NCBI RefSeq assembly: GCF_003097355.1
Contig: NZ_PYUI01000002.1
Location: 304,076-368,075 of the forward strand
Direction of reading: 5' to 3'
Length of the DNA stretch: 64,000 nucleotides
Source: Arthrobacter sp. H-02-3
GTDB taxonomy: Bacteria > Actinomycetota > Actinomycetes > Actinomycetales > Micrococcaceae
Positions 26,670-36,979 of the stretch are shown piece after piece; within the stretch, counting starts at the first letter, position 1, and every line of letters begins with the position of its first letter. Below the pieces are notes generated by a model. The model was not told the origin of the DNA, did no database searches, and saw nothing but the letters and a program-made list of their open reading frames with translations. The position numbers and the translations under genes were made by a program.

Positions 26670-29012
26670 ATGACGCTTACAGCAAATGAACCCAGCACGA
26701 CCGGCGAAGCCGGAGACACAGCCGACGACGCTTCCCAGCCGCTGACTGCCCAGGAGCAGCAGTGGGTGGACCAATTCATGGACGAAACAACCCTCTTTCT
26801 CGGCCCGGACCCGGCCATCATGCGAAGCCACCAGATCACTTCCCGCTCCGCCTACGAGGAAGAGTGCATCTCCAAGGGCGTGGACCCCATCAAGGTGGAT
26901 CGCATCCGCAAGCGTCTGGCCGGCGCCCTGGATGAGGGCTACGAAATGTGCGAGGCCATGGGTGCCGCTCCCGGCGCCAAATGGGGGGACCTGACGACGG
27001 CGATCTACACCGCCGAAGGGGATGTCACCTACCTGTCCTGTCATGGCGTGATCGCGTTCTCGGCGATCCTGCATCACCCGATCCGCTACATCATGAAGTA
27101 TTGGAAGGACGAGCCGACGGTGGGGATCAACCCCGGCGATGGGTTCATCCACAATGATGCCCGGTACGGAAACGTCCACAACACGGACCAGTCCATGATC
27201 ATGCCGATCTTCCGCGAGGGAAAGATCATTGCCTGGGTCGCCGCGACCATCCACGAAGGCGAGAACGGGGCCTGCGAGCCCGGCGGAATGCCGTCAGGTT
27301 CCGAGACCCCGTTCGACGACGGACTCCGGATGTCCCCCTTCAAGATCGTTGAGAAGGGCGATCTGCGCCGGGACCTGCTGACATTCCTGCAGCACTCGGT
27401 TCGCGACCCCAAGCTGCAACTGGCTGACCTCAAGGTCAAGATCGGCGCCGTCCAGCGCATCCAGGAACGCGTCGACAGCATCATCGACGAAGTGGGAGTG
27501 GAGACCTTCGTCGCTGCCCTGCGGGTCACCGTTGAAGACGTGGAGCAGGAAGTCAAGCGTCGCATCAGTGAACTGCCGGACGGGACCGTGTCCTTTAACC
27601 AGTTCATGGACTCCACGCTCAAGGAGAACATCCTGATCAAGTTCGCCTGCAAGGTGACGGTCAAGGGTGACAAAATGACGGTGGACCTGAGGGGCACGGG
27701 TCCCGAAATCCTCAACCGGGCCATTAACTCCCCGCTGTGCTCGGTCAAATCGATGATGATGCAGGCAATCCTGGCGTTCTGGTGGCCTGACCTGCCCCGC
27801 TGCACCTCGGCGATGTCTCCTATCGACATCATCTCGGATGAACACACGTGGGCAGACGCTGGTTACGATGCTCCGATGGGGCAATCGCTGCAGGCGTCGT
27901 TCCGCGGATTCTCGGCCCTGCAAACAGCTTTCGCCAAGATGCAGTTCTCCAACCCGGAGAAGTTCTCCAATGTCCTGGCTCCGTGGTTCAACCAGATCAA
28001 CACCTTCCTGTGGGGAGGCCTGACCCAGCACGGCGACCAGGTAGGAAACCTGTGTGCCGACCTCAACGGCATGGGTGGCGGTGCCAAGGCATTCCGTGAC
28101 GGTGAAGACGCTGTCTCACCGCTGTTCTGTGCCATGGCTGACACTGCCGAACAGGAAGTCATGGAAGAGGAAGTTCCTTTCATGCAGCTGGTCAGCAAGC
28201 GGATCGTCCGCGACAACCAGGGCTTCGGCAAGAACAGCGGCGGCATGGGCTATGAGATGATCGTCGCCGCCGAGGGAACGCCGATGTGGGGCTTCATGAC
28301 CGTTACCTCGGGATCCAAGTTCTCGTCCGTCACGGGAATGTTCGGCGGCTACGGCTGCAGCACGACACCGCTGGCCATGGTGAAGGGCATCAACATCTAC
28401 GACGTCATCCGCAAGGACTCCAGCAAATTCGATTTGTCCATGGAGCGGATCATGAACGAGCAGCCCTACGAGGGCGGTAAATACACCACTTCCCATATGG
28501 GGCTGCAGTTCGACGTCGCCAAGGACGGCGAGATGTACATGATCGCCCAAGGCTCCGGCGGCGGGTACGGCGACGTTCTGGAACGTGATCCGGAAGCAGT
28601 GGCCAAGGATCTGGAACTCGGCCGCATTTCACCGAAGGTCGCCACCAGCATCTACGGCGTCGTCTGGGATCCTGAAACGTTCGTGGTGGACCAGGAGGCA
28701 ACCACCCGGCTGCGCCACGACTCACGGCAGGCCCGGATCGCCCGCGGCAAGCCGTACAAGGAGTTCCTTGAGGGCTACGTGAAAACCGAGCCCCCGAAGG
28801 ACCTGCTCTACTACGGGTCCTGGGGCGACGACACGGAGGAGCTCACCGCCACGCACTTCACGAATAACGGACCGGAACGGGTCAAGGCGACCATCGACAA
28901 GCTGCCGCTGATCATGCTTCCGGACCGCAGGGAAGTGAAGATCAGCGCCCTGGAGGACCGAATCCGCGAGCTCGAGCAGAAGCACGGGGAAGTTGTCCAC
29001 CGTAAGTCCTAG
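26670..29012 (+). CDS. Ketone carboxylase HyuB-like subunit
   Basis: 780-aa hydantoinase B/oxoprolinase family subunit, about 87 kDa, equivalent in size to acetone carboxylase alpha (about 770). Motifs include HHPIRYIMKYWKDEPTVGIN, DGFIHNDARYGNVHNTDQSM, IAWVAATIHEGENGACEPGG and DLRGTGPEILNRAINSPLCS. In this family HyuB houses the metal-containing carboxylation site. A GAAGGAG site precedes the ATG. The 5' part is acidic and variable. A strong hairpin follows before the last gene of the operon. Confidence 0.87.
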   Translation: MTLTANEPSTTGEAGDTADDASQPLTAQEQQWVDQFMDETTLFLGPDPAIMRSHQITSRSAYEEECISKGVDPIKVDRIRKRLAGALDEGYEMCEAMGAAPGAKWGDLTTAIYTAEGDVTYLSCHGVIAFSAILHHPIRYIMKYWKDEPTVGINPGDGFIHNDARYGNVHNTDQSMIMPIFREGKIIAWVAATIHEGENGACEPGGMPSGSETPFDDGLRMSPFKIVEKGDLRRDLLTFLQHSVRDPKLQLADLKVKIGAVQRIQERVDSIIDEVGVETFVAALRVTVEDVEQEVKRRISELPDGTVSFNQFMDSTLKENILIKFACKVTVKGDKMTVDLRGTGPEILNRAINSPLCSVKSMMMQAILAFWWPDLPRCTSAMSPIDIISDEHTWADAGYDAPMGQSLQASFRGFSALQTAFAKMQFSNPEKFSNVLAPWFNQINTFLWGGLTQHGDQVGNLCADLNGMGGGAKAFRDGEDAVSPLFCAMADTAEQEVMEEEVPFMQLVSKRIVRDNQGFGKNSGGMGYEMIVAAEGTPMWGFMTVTSGSKFSSVTGMFGGYGCSTTPLAMVKGINIYDVIRKDSSKFDLSMERIMNEQPYEGGKYTTSHMGLQFDVAKDGEMYMIAQGSGGGYGDVLERDPEAVAKDLELGRISPKVATSIYGVVWDPETFVVDQEATTRLRHDSRQARIARGKPYKEFLEGYVKTEPPKDLLYYGSWGDDTEELTATHFTNNGPERVKATIDKLPLIMLPDRREVKISALEDRIRELEQKHGEVVHRKS

Positions 29013-29055
29013 CCCGTTACGGCACGTCCCGGGCTGCGACACAGCAACCCCAGAA

Positions 29056-29104
29056 GCCTTCAGCGCCGCATCCTCCCCAGCCAGGACGGTGCGGCGCTGA
29101 AGGC
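29056..29104 (+). terminator. Intercistronic hairpin after the HyuB-like gene
   Basis: Perfect 15-bp inverted repeat GCCTTCAGCGCCGCA / TGCGGCGCTGAAGGC with a 19-base loop and no T-run. It could be a partial terminator or a 3'-end stabiliser that lowers expression of the fifth gene relative to the four upstream. Confidence 0.6.
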
Positions 29105-29135
29105 CTATATCAGCCAAAGTATGGAGAAAGACGTC

Positions 29136-29957
29136 ATGACCACTTCCACCGCCACCACCCTCGCCAACGTTGTTGCCTCCCCTCCGTCGGGGCGGCCGAA
29201 AGCCATGGTGTTCGACCACCACGAGTACGCAGCTTCCGTGATTCTTCGTGGCCGGCCCGTCCCGTGGGACAACGCCACGGCGTATGCGGCTTTCTTCGCC
29301 CAGGCACAGGGGCTGCTCCGGCCGGACGTGGCGCTCCTAGACCTGGACCGGCTGTACGGTCATTTGACCGCCGGCAACACCAGGCTTGAGACCGGCATGG
29401 CGGCCAGATCCCGGACAGGGTTCGCGCTGAGGACTTTGCTGGGCGACGAGGACCTCAACCGGGCGGTGCTGGACTTCGTTACCGTGTTCGCCAAGACAGC
29501 CCGCCAGCCTGTGGTGCTTCGCATCCCGTCGCCGATGATGTGGCTCACGGACACGCACCACTTTTCGGGCGCGGACGATACCAGCGCCCTCGACGCCGAC
29601 AACGCCGAGAATGCCTCCATGTATGTCAGCGACTGGCTGCGGGCGTTCGCGGGGCTGCCCGTCGCGGGACTTTTGCTGGACAACCGAACCTCTGCCGGTG
29701 CCTCCCGCGGCGTGCACGTTCCGCTGGAGACCTACACTCCGATTGCCAATCTGGCCGGCAACTACCGTTGGACGCTGGGGCAGCTCGACGACGATCAGCC
29801 GCGTCTGCACGGGGACGCCGCGGTTGGCGCCTATATTCCTGCAGGGTTCTGGCTGGGGTCGGAAGCGGAACTCCCGGCCGTGGACTTCTACCTGGGCGAG
29901 ATCCCCAGCGCCGCATCGCCGGAGGACGTGCTGGCCAGACTGGAAACCCTGGGGTAA
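29136..29957 (+). CDS. Accessory protein of ketone carboxylase operon (ApcE-like position)
   Basis: 273-aa soluble protein of no family I recognise. It contains DNATAYAAFFAQAQGLLRPD, a segment VVLRIPSPMMWLTDTHHFSG, and a tail VDFYLGEIPSAASPEDVLAR. GGAG lies nine bases before the ATG at 29136; five residues earlier is another ATG without a ribosome site. Its place after two HyuA, one small and one HyuB subunit matches the fifth, less tightly bound subunit of acetophenone carboxylase, but similarity to it cannot be judged by eye. Confidence 0.65.
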   Translation: MTTSTATTLANVVASPPSGRPKAMVFDHHEYAASVILRGRPVPWDNATAYAAFFAQAQGLLRPDVALLDLDRLYGHLTAGNTRLETGMAARSRTGFALRTLLGDEDLNRAVLDFVTVFAKTARQPVVLRIPSPMMWLTDTHHFSGADDTSALDADNAENASMYVSDWLRAFAGLPVAGLLLDNRTSAGASRGVHVPLETYTPIANLAGNYRWTLGQLDDDQPRLHGDAAVGAYIPAGFWLGSEAELPAVDFYLGEIPSAASPEDVLARLETLG

Positions 29958-29968
29958 CTGACGTCGGG

Positions 29969-32779
29969 TTACTCCGGCGGGAGCAGATGCCGCCGTCGGG
30001 CCTCTATGACGCAGGCCCTTCGGTCACTGACGCCGAGAGTGTTGAACAGGCTCTTGAGATACCACTTGACGGTGTTGATGCCCAGATGCAGCTCCTGGGC
30101 GATTTCGCGGTTGGACCTTTCCTTCTCGACAAGACGCAGGATCATCTGTTCGCGCTGCGACAAGCCCGGTTCCGGAACGGTGGAGCCCGCGCCCGTGGGG
30201 GGAGAGACGGCCTCTGCAGACCACCGGGCATCACGGTTCGTCTTGGCCTGGGAATCCAGCCGGATGAGGATACTGAGGAAACGCGGTAACTCGTGGCTCC
30301 CCACCTCCGGGCCGGGCTCCCGCCGCAGCCTGGCCGAGGTGGCGCGCACCAGATCCAGGCAGCCTGAGCCGCCATCGAGGACGGGACGGACCAGGCCCAG
30401 CCGGCAACACGTCTCGAGTGCAGGCCAGAGCGTCGTTTCGGCTTCCTCACGGTTCCCCGCCTGTTCCAGGGCGGCCGCCAGCAGGATACGGGCATTTAGC
30501 TCCGCCCTCGGCCCCAAATAGGCTGCGGCCCGTGACAGCAGGCGGCGGGCGCCTTCCACCGTGGCCAGTTGCCTGGGGGAGGCCGGTCCCTCGTGCTCGG
30601 CGTCAGCCATGGCGGACCGCAGCTGCGTGGCCAGCTGGATCTGGTGCCTGGCCTCGGCCAGCCCTTCCAGCCGTGGCCCGGTAGTGTCCGCCGCTTCTTG
30701 GGCAACTGCCGCGCCCAGCACGGCATTGTGGGGTTCGGCGTCGATGGTCCGGGGGCTGATTCCCAACTGCACGCGTTCCAGATTCATGACCAATTTGAGC
30801 CGGTCCAGGCCGAGGTTGTCGGCCACCAGATCGCCTTCATCGAGTATTTCCCGGGCCCGCGGAGTGTCCCCCCGAAGTGCTTTTATTCTTGCCAGCGTCC
30901 CGTATGTGGACAACATGAAGTCAACCACCCCGCCTTCGGAGCCCAGCTCGCGGGTTTCCTCCAGTAACTTCTCGGCCTTGTCGAGTTCGCCGCGTTCATA
31001 GAGGAGCTGGCCCATCATTGCTCCCGCCAGCCGGGCCGCGTGCGAGTATCGCCCGGCCTTGCGCCGGCCGAGTTCCACAGCCGCGGTGAAATGCTGGTCC
31101 ACGCTGTCCAGATCGAGCAGGGCGTAGGCGGCAAGCCCCGCGAAACACTGTCCGTACACGCCACTGAAGGGCCCCGAGGTGAGACCGTGGAACTTCGCGG
31201 CCCAGCGCTGTTGTTCCAAAGCGAGAGGGTAATCGCCGTTGTGGATCTTCTTGAACGTGGAGACGTTCGCTGCCACCGACACGATCCAGGGCCGGAGCAG
31301 ATCCGCCTGGGCGAAGCACTTCTCGTCCAGTTCATCCACGTGGTTTACTCTGTCGCCATACATGTCGATGCAGCTCTGCACAACGAGCCCTTCGACGCCC
31401 AGTTCAAAGCGGTCGTGTTCGGTCAGGGTCGCATCGGCGGGCATCACGGCTTCAGCCCGGTCCAAGGCACTCTGCGCCGCTGCGGATTGGTGAAGCAGGG
31501 TATGGGCCCAGGCTATCGCCGTCTGGAGCCGGGCTTGCCCGGCCACATGGTCAGCCGGGATCTTGCCGACGAGAGCCAACAGGGTCGACATGCTGGAGTG
31601 TTCCACTAGCCACATGGCGCGGAATTCGACGATCTCCACCGCGAGCTCAACGTCCCCGGCGGCGAGGGCATGGTCCACCGCGTCGCTGGGGAATCCGTTT
31701 TCCGAATACCAGCGGGCAGCGATCAGGTTCAGTTCCTTGGTCCGGCCCGGGTAATCCCGCTCCAGACGTCGGCGCAGGTAGTCCTCAAACAGGTGGTGAT
31801 AGCGGTACCACGTGCCGTCCTCGTCGAGGGGCTGCAGGAAAAGATCCTGCGCCTGGATCTTCTCCAGCATCGCCTGGCCCAGTTCGACTCCCGAGAGGGC
31901 GGACGCCAGCCCCGCGCACAGCCGTTCCGGAACCGACGTCGTCAGCAGGAAATCCAGCGTTTCGGGGTCGAGGGTGTCGAGGACGTTTTCGGCCAGATAT
32001 TCACCGATCGAGGCGTGCCTGCCGGAGAGTCGTTCGATCAGTTCTGAGGCCTCGCGGTGGTCCCTGAGCGACAGGGAGACCAGTTGCAGCGCGGCGATCC
32101 AGCCCTCAGTCGTCCGGTGGAGGCTGGCCACGTCTCCCGCATCCAGATCGAGCCGGTTGATGCCGACCAGGAAGTCCTGGGATTCGTTTTCATCGAACCT
32201 CAGTGCGACCGCGTCCACTTCGAGCAGCTGGTCCCGCACCATAAGCCGGCCCAGTGGCAGGCCTGAGCGGGTGCGGCTGGTGATGATGAAGGACAGATGT
32301 GAGCCGCCGGCATCGAGCAGCCGTTCCACTACCGCCCTGGTTCTGGGCTCCGTGACCAGATGCCAGTCATCCAGCGTGATGACGATGTCCTCGCCGCCCT
32401 CATCGATGGCGTTGATGAGGGCGGGAACCACGTATTGCTCAGCATCGTCGGGGCGCTCCTCCAGCAATTGCTGCAGCTCCTCCTCGAGTCCGGGCCGGGC
32501 TTTGCGGATTGCCTGGAGCAGATGGGAAAGGAACCAGATGGTGTTGTTGTCGTCCCGGTCCAAGGACAACCAGACGGTGACGAGCCCCTGGGACGCGAGG
32601 CTTTCCATCCATTGGGCGGCAAGGGTCGACTTGCCAAAACCGGCCGGGGCGTGGATCAACGCGAGCCGCCGTTTCCGGTCCGAGTGGAGCATCTCGGTCA
32701 GCCGCGCACGGTGAACCCACTGGCCAACAGGCTCGGGCGCGCGGAACTTGCTTGACGCACTGGGTGGTCCTGTCGGCAT
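29969..32779 (-). CDS. LuxR-family regulator with ATPase domain (MalT/LAL type)
   Basis: 936-aa LAL activator. The Walker A loop IHAPAGFGKST is at about 43-52, followed by IVITLDDWHLV as Walker B, a helical repeat region over several hundred residues, and a C-terminal LuxR helix-turn-helix (LSQREQMILRLVEKERSNRE then IAQELHLGINTVKWYLKSLF). Such proteins are ligand-responsive activators. The ATG at 32779 is chosen because GGAGGT lies five bases before it; 58 extra in-frame residues upstream look non-coding. It ends 11 bases from the carboxylase operon, tail to tail, and is its most likely regulator. Confidence 0.88.
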   Translation of the reverse strand: MPTGPPSASSKFRAPEPVGQWVHRARLTEMLHSDRKRRLALIHAPAGFGKSTLAAQWMESLASQGLVTVWLSLDRDDNNTIWFLSHLLQAIRKARPGLEEELQQLLEERPDDAEQYVVPALINAIDEGGEDIVITLDDWHLVTEPRTRAVVERLLDAGGSHLSFIITSRTRSGLPLGRLMVRDQLLEVDAVALRFDENESQDFLVGINRLDLDAGDVASLHRTTEGWIAALQLVSLSLRDHREASELIERLSGRHASIGEYLAENVLDTLDPETLDFLLTTSVPERLCAGLASALSGVELGQAMLEKIQAQDLFLQPLDEDGTWYRYHHLFEDYLRRRLERDYPGRTKELNLIAARWYSENGFPSDAVDHALAAGDVELAVEIVEFRAMWLVEHSSMSTLLALVGKIPADHVAGQARLQTAIAWAHTLLHQSAAAQSALDRAEAVMPADATLTEHDRFELGVEGLVVQSCIDMYGDRVNHVDELDEKCFAQADLLRPWIVSVAANVSTFKKIHNGDYPLALEQQRWAAKFHGLTSGPFSGVYGQCFAGLAAYALLDLDSVDQHFTAAVELGRRKAGRYSHAARLAGAMMGQLLYERGELDKAEKLLEETRELGSEGGVVDFMLSTYGTLARIKALRGDTPRAREILDEGDLVADNLGLDRLKLVMNLERVQLGISPRTIDAEPHNAVLGAAVAQEAADTTGPRLEGLAEARHQIQLATQLRSAMADAEHEGPASPRQLATVEGARRLLSRAAAYLGPRAELNARILLAAALEQAGNREEAETTLWPALETCCRLGLVRPVLDGGSGCLDLVRATSARLRREPGPEVGSHELPRFLSILIRLDSQAKTNRDARWSAEAVSPPTGAGSTVPEPGLSQREQMILRLVEKERSNREIAQELHLGINTVKWYLKSLFNTLGVSDRRACVIEARRRHLLPPE

Positions 32780-32921
32780 CCGCCACCTCCTTGTGGTCCG
32801 GCGGTCGCCGGGAATGCATTTAGCCCTCTGAAATCCTATGGGAACCGCGGCATCAAAGACAGCGGTGACCAGCGGCCGCCCCTTCCCGCGGATTCCTGCC
32901 CCCGGCGCCCCCACCACAAGC

Positions 32922-32982
32922 AACGCGGGGTCAGATGTGGTCCATCCAGCCATGAGGAATGGGCTGTATCTGACCCCGCGTT
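32922..32982. terminator. 15-bp inverted repeat between thiolase operon and regulator gene
   Basis: AACGCGGGGTCAGAT (32922-32936) and its exact complement (32968-32982) flank 31 bases that contain a second small stem (CAGCCAT/ATGGGCTG). It is followed by TTTGTTCTTCTT on the plus strand. On the minus strand it would end the thiolase operon before the regulator gene. It may also be a copy of a dispersed palindrome. Confidence 0.65.
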
Positions 32983-32990
32983 TGTTCTTC

Positions 32991-34183
32991 TTAGACGGCT
33001 TCGAGGACGCTGACGTAGTTGGCGATGCCGACCCCGCCCATGTTCTGCACCGCGGCCCGACGCGGGCTGGCCAACTGCATGGCGCCGGCCGTGCCGGTGA
33101 GCTGCATGGCGGCGATGACGTGCTGCGAGACGCCGGTGGCGCCGACCGGGTGGCCCTTGGCCTTGAGGCCGCCCGAGACGTTGACGGGAAGCTTGCCGTC
33201 CTTGAAGACCCAGCCTTCCTCGAGGGCCCGGGCGCCCTGGCCGCGTTCGGTCAGTCCCATGGCCTCGTACATCAACAGCTCGGCGATGGTGAAGCAGTCG
33301 TGGACTTCCGCGAAGTCGAGGTCCTCCAGGCCGACACCGGCCATCCTCAGGGCGCGCTGCCAGGAGACCCGCGTGGCGGCGAATTCGGTGGCGTCCCGGC
33401 GCTCGGCCGGGAAGAAGTCGTTGGCCTGGCCGAACCCGGCGAGCCGCACCGGCGCGGTGGCGCCCCCGGTCGGGGCAACGCTGAGGACGACGGCGGCGGC
33501 GCCGTCGGACACGGGGGAGCAGTCGGTGCGCCGCAACGGATCGGCCACCATCGGGTTCTTGTCCGAGACGGTGCGGCAGAACTCCTCGCCGAGGTCCTTG
33601 CGGAGCTGGGCGTAGGGGTTGTCCACGCCGTTGCGGTGGTTCTTGGCTGCGATGGTGCCCAGGACGTCGCCGAGCTTTCCGTTGCCGTCCCCGTAGCGCT
33701 TCTCGTAGTGCTTGGCGACCTCGGCGAAGAGTCCGGTGAACCCGGTAGTGGAGGTCTTGCCGGCCATGTCGTAGTCGGCGCCGAGCAGGGCCGCGCCCAC
33801 GACGTCGGCCCCGGCCTGGGTCATCTTTTCGGCCCCGATCACCAGGACGGTCTTGGCGGTGCCGGCCAGAAGGGACTTGGTGCCTTGCTGGAACGCGGCC
33901 GAGCCGGAGGCACAGGCGTTCTCAACCCTGGTGGAGGGGACGTTGGCGAGCTGGTCCGAGACCTGGAGTGCCAGCGAGGACGGGAAGGCCAGCGGCATCA
34001 TGCCTGAGTTGAACTGGCCCAGGTAGATCTCGTCGATCTGGCCGGGCTCGATCCCGGCGTTGCCGATCGCCTCGGTGGCGACCTGGACGATGAGGGACTC
34101 GAGGGTCTCGTCGGTGAGTTTGCCGAAGCGGCTGTGGCCCCAGCCGGTGAGCAGGACGTCCTTGCCGAACTGGTCTTTGAGGC

Positions 34184-34187
<4 letters not shown>
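32991..34187 (-). CDS. SCP-x-type thiolase (acetyl-CoA acetyltransferase family)
   Basis: 398-aa thiolase with the nucleophile C92 in [33 protein letters not shown] near the C-terminus, and [19 protein letters not shown]. The pattern is that of the SCP-x/lipid-transfer thiolase group rather than classic AtoB/PcaF. It would cleave a 3-oxoacyl-CoA to acetyl-CoA and a shortened acyl-CoA. Its start overlaps the scoB-like stop by four bases, so it is the last gene of a CoA-transferase operon and probably takes that enzyme's product. Confidence 0.85.
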
Positions 34188-34894
<707 letters not shown>

Positions 34895-34927
34895 GATGAT
34901 TCTCCTGAAGAAAGTAGGGGGCGGCGC

Positions 34928-35668
34928 TTAGGCCGGCACGGATGTGGCTTCGGCGGTTTCGGCAGCTACAGTGCGGGGACGGACGGTCCGCTGTTCGATG
35001 TCCTTGACGCGGGCGCTGGCCTGGACGAGGCGCTGGACGAACACGCCTGGGGTGACGATGTGGTTCGGGTCCAGCTGGCCGGGCTCCACGATCACCTCGG
35101 CTTCGGCGACAGTCACGGCGCCGGCCGTGGCCACCACGGGGTTGAAGTTCTGCGCGGTGTAGCGGTAGATCAGGTTGCCGTCGGTGTCGGCGGTGTGCGC
35201 GTGCACCAGGGCGACATCGGCCTTGATGGCGCGTTCCTGAACAAACGTTTCGCCGTCGAACTCGGCGAGCGGCTTGCCCTCGGCGACGAGGGTGCCCACG
35301 CCGGTCTTCGTGTAGAAGGCCGGGATCCCGGCGCCGCCGGCACGGAGGCGCTCCGCAAGTGTGCCCTGCGGGGTGAACTCCACCTCCAGTTTGCCGGCCA
35401 GGTACTGCTCGGCGAACAGTTTGTTTTCCCCGACGTAGGAGGCGATCACCTTGCGGACCTGTCCGGCTTCGATCAGGATGCCGAGGCCCTTGCCGTCCAC
35501 GCCCATGTTGTTGGACACCACGGTGAGGTTTTTGACGCCCGAATCGCGCACCGCCTCGATCAGGTCAGCCGGGATGCCGCTGAGGCCAAAGCCTCCGACG
35601 GCGAGCGTCATGCCGTCCCGCAGTACGTCCTGCAGCGCGGCGGCCGCTCCGGATTTCACCTTTGACAT
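34928..35668 (-). CDS. scoA: 3-oxoacid CoA-transferase subunit A
   Basis: 246-aa alpha subunit. Typical segments are TLAVGGFGLSGIPADLIEAV, NNMGVDGKGLGILIEAGQ, IASYVGENKLFAEQYLAGKL, and TAQNFNPVVATAGAVTVAEA followed by EPGQLDPNHIVTPGVFVQRL. These match ScoA of acetoacetate:succinyl-CoA transferase rather than PcaI. It is the first gene of a three-gene operon (A, B, thiolase), divergent from the IclR gene. The start is supported by GGAG six bases upstream. Confidence 0.92.
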   Translation of the reverse strand: MSKVKSGAAAALQDVLRDGMTLAVGGFGLSGIPADLIEAVRDSGVKNLTVVSNNMGVDGKGLGILIEAGQVRKVIASYVGENKLFAEQYLAGKLEVEFTPQGTLAERLRAGGAGIPAFYTKTGVGTLVAEGKPLAEFDGETFVQERAIKADVALVHAHTADTDGNLIYRYTAQNFNPVVATAGAVTVAEAEVIVEPGQLDPNHIVTPGVFVQRLVQASARVKDIEQRTVRPRTVAAETAEATSVPA

Positions 35669-35697
35669 CGCATCTCCTCATTGAGCTCCTGACGCGA

Positions 35698-35830
35698 TCC
35701 ACTTTGTGGACCGTTCCTCTGCTGTTGGAGCCTACGGTGCAGAAATGACGGCTGTCAATGGACGATTTTGGCCTCATCCATGCCGTTTTTACAGTATGGA
35801 CGGTACACTGGTGAGCGTCCACAATATGGA
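35698..35830. promoter_or_regulatory. IclR operator-like palindromes in the divergent promoter
   Basis: TCCACTTTGTGGA (35698-35710) and TCCACAATATGGA (35818-35830) are dyads of the form TCCA-N5-TGGA, one near each gene. A third, partial copy (ACAGTATGGA, 35791-35800) lies between. They are the best candidates for binding by the adjacent IclR protein. Confidence 0.55.
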
Positions 35831-35869
35831 TAGATTGAGTGGGTCTAACGCGAAATCCGAGGAAAGAAC

Positions 35870-36646
35870 ATGTCTTCATTACCTGTCCAGGGCGCACAAG
35901 TCGTCAGCCGCGTCGCGTCGCTGCTGCGCATAGTCGGACGAAAACCGGAAGGCTCCCCGCTCGTGGAACTCGTCAGGGAGTCCGGGCTCACCCGGCCCAC
36001 CGTGCACCGGCTGCTTTCGTCTCTGGCGTCCGAGGGCCTGCTGGACCAGGACCCGCAGGGCGGCAACTGGGTGCTGGGTCCGGAGATCTTGCTGCTGGGG
36101 TCCGTGGCCTCGGCCCGTTTCCCGCTTGAGGACATCGCCCGGCCCAGCCTCCGCCGCCTCGCCGAGGAGACTGGCGAGAGCGCCTTCTTTTCCATCCGCC
36201 GCGGCAACGAAACGGTCTGCCTGCTCCGGGAGGAGGGAAGTTTCCCGGTCCGGTCCTTCGTGCTGCACGAGGGTGTGCGGTTTCCGCTCGGCGTCGCCTC
36301 CGCGGGCACCGCCATCATGGCGTTCCTGCCGGCGGAAGAGCAGGAGGAACTGCTCTCGGATTGGCCAGCCCACGCGGGCAGTTTCGCGGCCGGGCACACG
36401 GAAGCGCTTGTCCGTGAGAACCTCGAAGCCACGCGGCAGGCCGGCTATGCGGTCAACCCGGGGCTGATCCTGGAAGGAAGCTGGGGGATGGGCGCGGCGG
36501 TCTTCGACCAGCGGGGCCGCCCCGCCTGGGCCCTCTCCCTGACGGGCATCGAGCCGCGCTTCCGGGAAGACCGTCGCCCGCAGCTTGGGCGGCTGCTCAT
36601 GGACGAGGCCCACCGCATTTCGACGCAGCTGCAAGGCACCCGCTAG
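35870..36646 (+). CDS. IclR family transcriptional regulator
   Basis: 258-aa regulator with an N-terminal winged helix (PLVELVRESGLTRPTVHRLL then SSLASEGLLDQD) and a C-terminal ligand-binding domain (GVRFPLGVASAGTAIMAFLP, GYAVNPGLILEGSWGMGAAV). It is divergent from scoA with dyad elements between, so it probably controls the CoA-transferase/thiolase operon and itself in response to an aromatic or oxoacid intermediate. Confidence 0.92.
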   Translation: MSSLPVQGAQVVSRVASLLRIVGRKPEGSPLVELVRESGLTRPTVHRLLSSLASEGLLDQDPQGGNWVLGPEILLLGSVASARFPLEDIARPSLRRLAEETGESAFFSIRRGNETVCLLREEGSFPVRSFVLHEGVRFPLGVASAGTAIMAFLPAEEQEELLSDWPAHAGSFAAGHTEALVRENLEATRQAGYAVNPGLILEGSWGMGAAVFDQRGRPAWALSLTGIEPRFREDRRPQLGRLLMDEAHRISTQLQGTR

Positions 36647-36979
36647 GACCCACCGGAGTGTCGCTATGCTTTGTGGGCCGGCCCGGACGCCTCGACAAAA
36701 CAGGGGCCGCGGAGCACGATGATAACTGCATCCGGAGACTTCAGCTGCCGCTCTGTGAGCTGAGGTTACCCGCACCGATATGATCGCCAGTGCCCGGCCA
36801 GCGGGCACGGTCCGGCGGCCGTACTCCCCGACCCCGCCACGGGGTCCCCGGGGAGGAACGGTCCGGCGGACGCGCCCTCCGCCGGCGCCGGCCGGCGCCG
36901 TGGTCGACGTCGGCCGTGAAACGAACACCAGGCCGGTCCCCGGCCGTACATCTGGAATTCCCCCAAAGGAGTGAGTCGT
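36647..36979. other. Intergenic region before the cupredoxin gene
   Basis: No ORF with coding character. It is very G/C-rich with runs of CGGC/GCCG (36885-36900) but no clean terminator or promoter could be picked. The AAAGGAG at 36965-36971 is the ribosome site of the next gene. Confidence 0.4.

Noticed and set aside
22036..29012. Three-subunit acetone carboxylase or 5-oxoprolinase/hydantoinase
   Set aside because: Two HyuA-like genes, a zinc-type small subunit and an accessory gene do not fit the three-subunit enzyme exactly, and hydantoinases lack the small subunit. Acetone as substrate is not excluded.
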